A stretch of 64,000 nucleotides of DNA from the NCBI RefSeq assembly GCF_002221505.1, contig NZ_CP011036.1:2852001-2916000 (forward strand), given 5' to 3'. The notes under the pieces are model-generated. The model was not told where the DNA came from. It saw only the letters and a program-made list of their open reading frames with translations, and made no database searches. The translations under genes and the position numbers were made by a program. Source of the DNA: Pseudoalteromonas nigrifaciens. Lineage in GTDB: Bacteria; Pseudomonadota; Gammaproteobacteria; Enterobacterales; Alteromonadaceae. Shown piece after piece: positions 62,222 to 64,000 of this stretch. Numbering within the stretch: the first letter of the stretch is position 1; each line of letters opens with the position of its first letter.

Positions 62222-64000
62222 ATGTTTCTTAAAAGCCTCTTAACCGTAAGTGTTGCATTCGCGATGAACGCAGCAAATGCTAACGAATTCGTAATTGAAA
62301 AACTCGCAAAACCAAGCAGTCAATCAGTGTCGTTAACACTCGATCCAAGCCAAGATACCTTTACTGGAATGACTGAAATTATTTTAGAAGTACTCAAGCC
62401 AACTAACTACATAGAACTAAACGGCGTGGCTTACGCAACTAAAATGGCACAATTACTTGGCGAGCAAAATTGTGACTTAAACAGCGAAATGCTCAAAACC
62501 GGTAAAGTAAAATTTAGCTGTGATGAGCAAATTCAGCCGGGTAAATACACCTTAAAAATTGATTTTTCAGCGCCATATAATCGCCAAAGTGTTGGGCTAT
62601 ATAAAACCTTAGATCAAGGTACACCTTACTTATTTACTCAGTTTGAAATGAGTGATGCGCGCCGTGCATTTCCGGTGTTTGACGAGCCAAGCTACAAAAT
62701 TCCATTTCAGCTCACTATTACCGCGCCTACCTCACAAAAAGTATATGCCAATACACCTGAGCTTAAAACTACAGTAAATGGCGACATGACCACCCACTTT
62801 TTTGATAAAACACCGCCTATTCCTTCTTATTTAGTAGCAATGGCTGTGGGCCCTTTTGAAGAGCTTAATGTTGAAGGTATGTCGGTGCCAGGGCGCGTAA
62901 TTACCCCACAAGGTAAAATTCATTTAGCCCAGTACGCAAAAGAAAACATGCCAAAAGTACTAGGCGCACTTGAGGCGTATTTTGGTATTCCTTATGTGTA
63001 TCAAAAACTAGATTCGGTGGCTGTACCTGAATTTCCGTTTGGTGCCATGGAAAACTCAGGACTTGTAACCTACCGAGAAGATATTTTATTGGTTGATTTA
63101 GCTGCCGCTACGCGCAGTAAAAAACAACGCAATGTGTCTATTATTGCTCACGAACTTGCACACCAATGGTACGGTAACTTAGTCACTATGAAGTGGTGGA
63201 ACGATTTATGGTTAAACGAAGCGTTTGCTAGTTGGATGGCGGCAAAAATTACCAAGCAACTAAACCCTGAATTTGAATCGCACCTAGATTTACCACAAAA
63301 TAACGTTATGCCACTTGATGCGCGTTTGAGTACTAAACCAATTCGTAAACCAATTAAAACCGAAGCCGATATTATGGATGGTTTAGGCCTTGCTTATAGC
63401 AAGGGTAGCTCGGTACTTGCTATGGTTGAAAACTGGATAGGTGAAGAGGCCTTTCAAAAAGGTATTCAAAATTACTTAAAAGAATTTTCCTATAAAAATG
63501 CCGAAGCTGCCGATTTATGGCAAGCACTTGGCAAAGCTTCTAATAAAGATGTAGCGAGTGTTTTAAAATCGTTTATTGAGCAATCTTCCTACCCACTGAT
63601 TAAAGTAGCTCAGCAAGGTAGTAAAATAACTATATCGCAAAGTCGCTTTGTAAATGCCGGTGTTGATGCGCCTGAGCAATTATGGAATGTGCCTGTTGCA
63701 ATTAAATATGGCGCGGGCGATAAAGTAAAAACAGCGAACGTATTACTTAATAAACAAAGCCAAACGCTAGATTTAGATTTTGCACCCGAGTGGATTTATC
63801 CCGATCAAGGCGCATTGGGTTATTACCGCTGGGTGATGGACGATGCACAGTTTAGTGCGCTTATCGACAATGCTGCTGACAAGCTAGATGACCGCGAACG
63901 TTTAGCGTTATTATCTGCTACCGATGCACTACTTGATGCTGGTGTTATATCGGCCGCTAAGTTAATGCAAACGCTTGAAGTATTTATAAGCGACAGCCAC
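62222..64000 (+). CDS. M1-family metallo-aminopeptidase, partial (N-terminal 593 codons)
   Basis: The frame is open from the ATG at 62222 to the window end. A signal peptide (MFLKSLLTVSVAFAMNAANA) is followed by an N-terminal beta domain (TQFEMSDARRAFPVFDEPSYK) and the catalytic domain. GAMENSG (Gly274 on) and HELAHQWYGN (His310 on), with the downstream NEAFASWMA glutamate, form a complete zinc site. It should remove N-terminal residues from peptides in the periplasm or outside the cell. The C-terminal part lies beyond the window. Confidence 0.95.
   Translation, partial: MFLKSLLTVSVAFAMNAANANEFVIEKLAKPSSQSVSLTLDPSQDTFTGMTEIILEVLKPTNYIELNGVAYATKMAQLLGEQNCDLNSEMLKTGKVKFSCDEQIQPGKYTLKIDFSAPYNRQSVGLYKTLDQGTPYLFTQFEMSDARRAFPVFDEPSYKIPFQLTITAPTSQKVYANTPELKTTVNGDMTTHFFDKTPPIPSYLVAMAVGPFEELNVEGMSVPGRVITPQGKIHLAQYAKENMPKVLGALEAYFGIPYVYQKLDSVAVPEFPFGAMENSGLVTYREDILLVDLAAATRSKKQRNVSIIAHELAHQWYGNLVTMKWWNDLWLNEAFASWMAAKITKQLNPEFESHLDLPQNNVMPLDARLSTKPIRKPIKTEADIMDGLGLAYSKGSSVLAMVENWIGEEAFQKGIQNYLKEFSYKNAEAADLWQALGKASNKDVASVLKSFIEQSSYPLIKVAQQGSKITISQSRFVNAGVDAPEQLWNVPVAIKYGAGDKVKTANVLLNKQSQTLDLDFAPEWIYPDQGALGYYRWVMDDAQFSALIDNAADKLDDRERLALLSATDALLDAGVISAAKLMQTLEVFISDSH

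Noticed and set aside
1..64000. CRISPR array
   Set aside because: No set of regularly spaced short direct repeats was seen; repeats present are palindromic or MITE-like.

Overview
The window is a stretch of chromosome from an AT-rich (about 40% GC by eye) marine gammaproteobacterium. The gene content, the many TonB-dependent receptors, the Fur-like sites and the overall protein style point to Pseudoalteromonas or a close Alteromonadales relative. This assignment is from recognition of protein families, not from a search. It is mostly core and housekeeping chromosome with one clear mobile-DNA hot spot (about 35.5-41.2 kb). No prophage, CRISPR array, rRNA operon or biosynthetic cluster was seen.

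Layout. 0-5 kb: the start of a FadL-type porin (cut by the window edge), a small Fur-linked membrane protein, an HD-GYP protein, a Rof-like Rho inhibitor, tRNA-Arg(CCG), and a three-gene vitamin-salvage operon (thiamine-binding-like protein, PnuC/PnuT transporter, kinase). 5-11.2 kb: alr-dnaB, an ECF sigma/anti-sigma/DUF4097 module, and rpsF-priB-rpsR-rplI. 11.5-20.8 kb: prpE, a YbdG-type mechanosensitive channel, a LysR/old-yellow-enzyme pair, a GH114-like lipoprotein, small stress or unknown proteins and a lone glycosyltransferase. 21-32.4 kb: cystine transporter TcyP, a DUF6515 protein, glutathionylspermidine synthetase/amidase, Dps, a 979-aa TonB receptor with a palindrome-rich leader, a SulP transporter and a VC0807-type membrane protein. 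32.6-35.5 kb: LysR, an MdtJI-like SMR pair and a diguanylate cyclase.

35.5-41.2 kb: small or unknown genes separated by dispersed repeats. These include two ~200-bp MITE-like copies, a REP-like unit, GC-rich palindromes, an apparently orphan HigA-type antitoxin and a complete-looking class C group II intron sitting directly behind the gcvP terminator. 41.2-46.6 kb: glycine cleavage operon (gcvT-like paralog, gcvT, gcvH, gcvP). 46.7-49.9 kb: LysR and a FecA-like TonB receptor with a Fur-like site. 50-54.3 kb: rnr-rlmB and an enoyl-CoA hydratase-like gene. 54.6-64 kb: EamA transporter + GDPD, a chemoreceptor-like protein, queG, GNAT, glutathione peroxidase, PpiC, GST, DUF2750, an apparently catalytically dead tyrosine-recombinase-like protein, and the first 593 codons of an M1 aminopeptidase.

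Themes that join genes: iron (two matching Fur-like sites), glutathione/polyamine chemistry (gss, mdtJI-like, GPx, GST, cystine uptake), and one-carbon/glycine metabolism. No wholly new defence or metabolic system could be demonstrated. The best leads are the degenerate recombinase, the truncated GcvT paralog heading the gcv operon, the paired MITE-like repeats, the intron-terminator junction and the palindrome-rich receptor leader.
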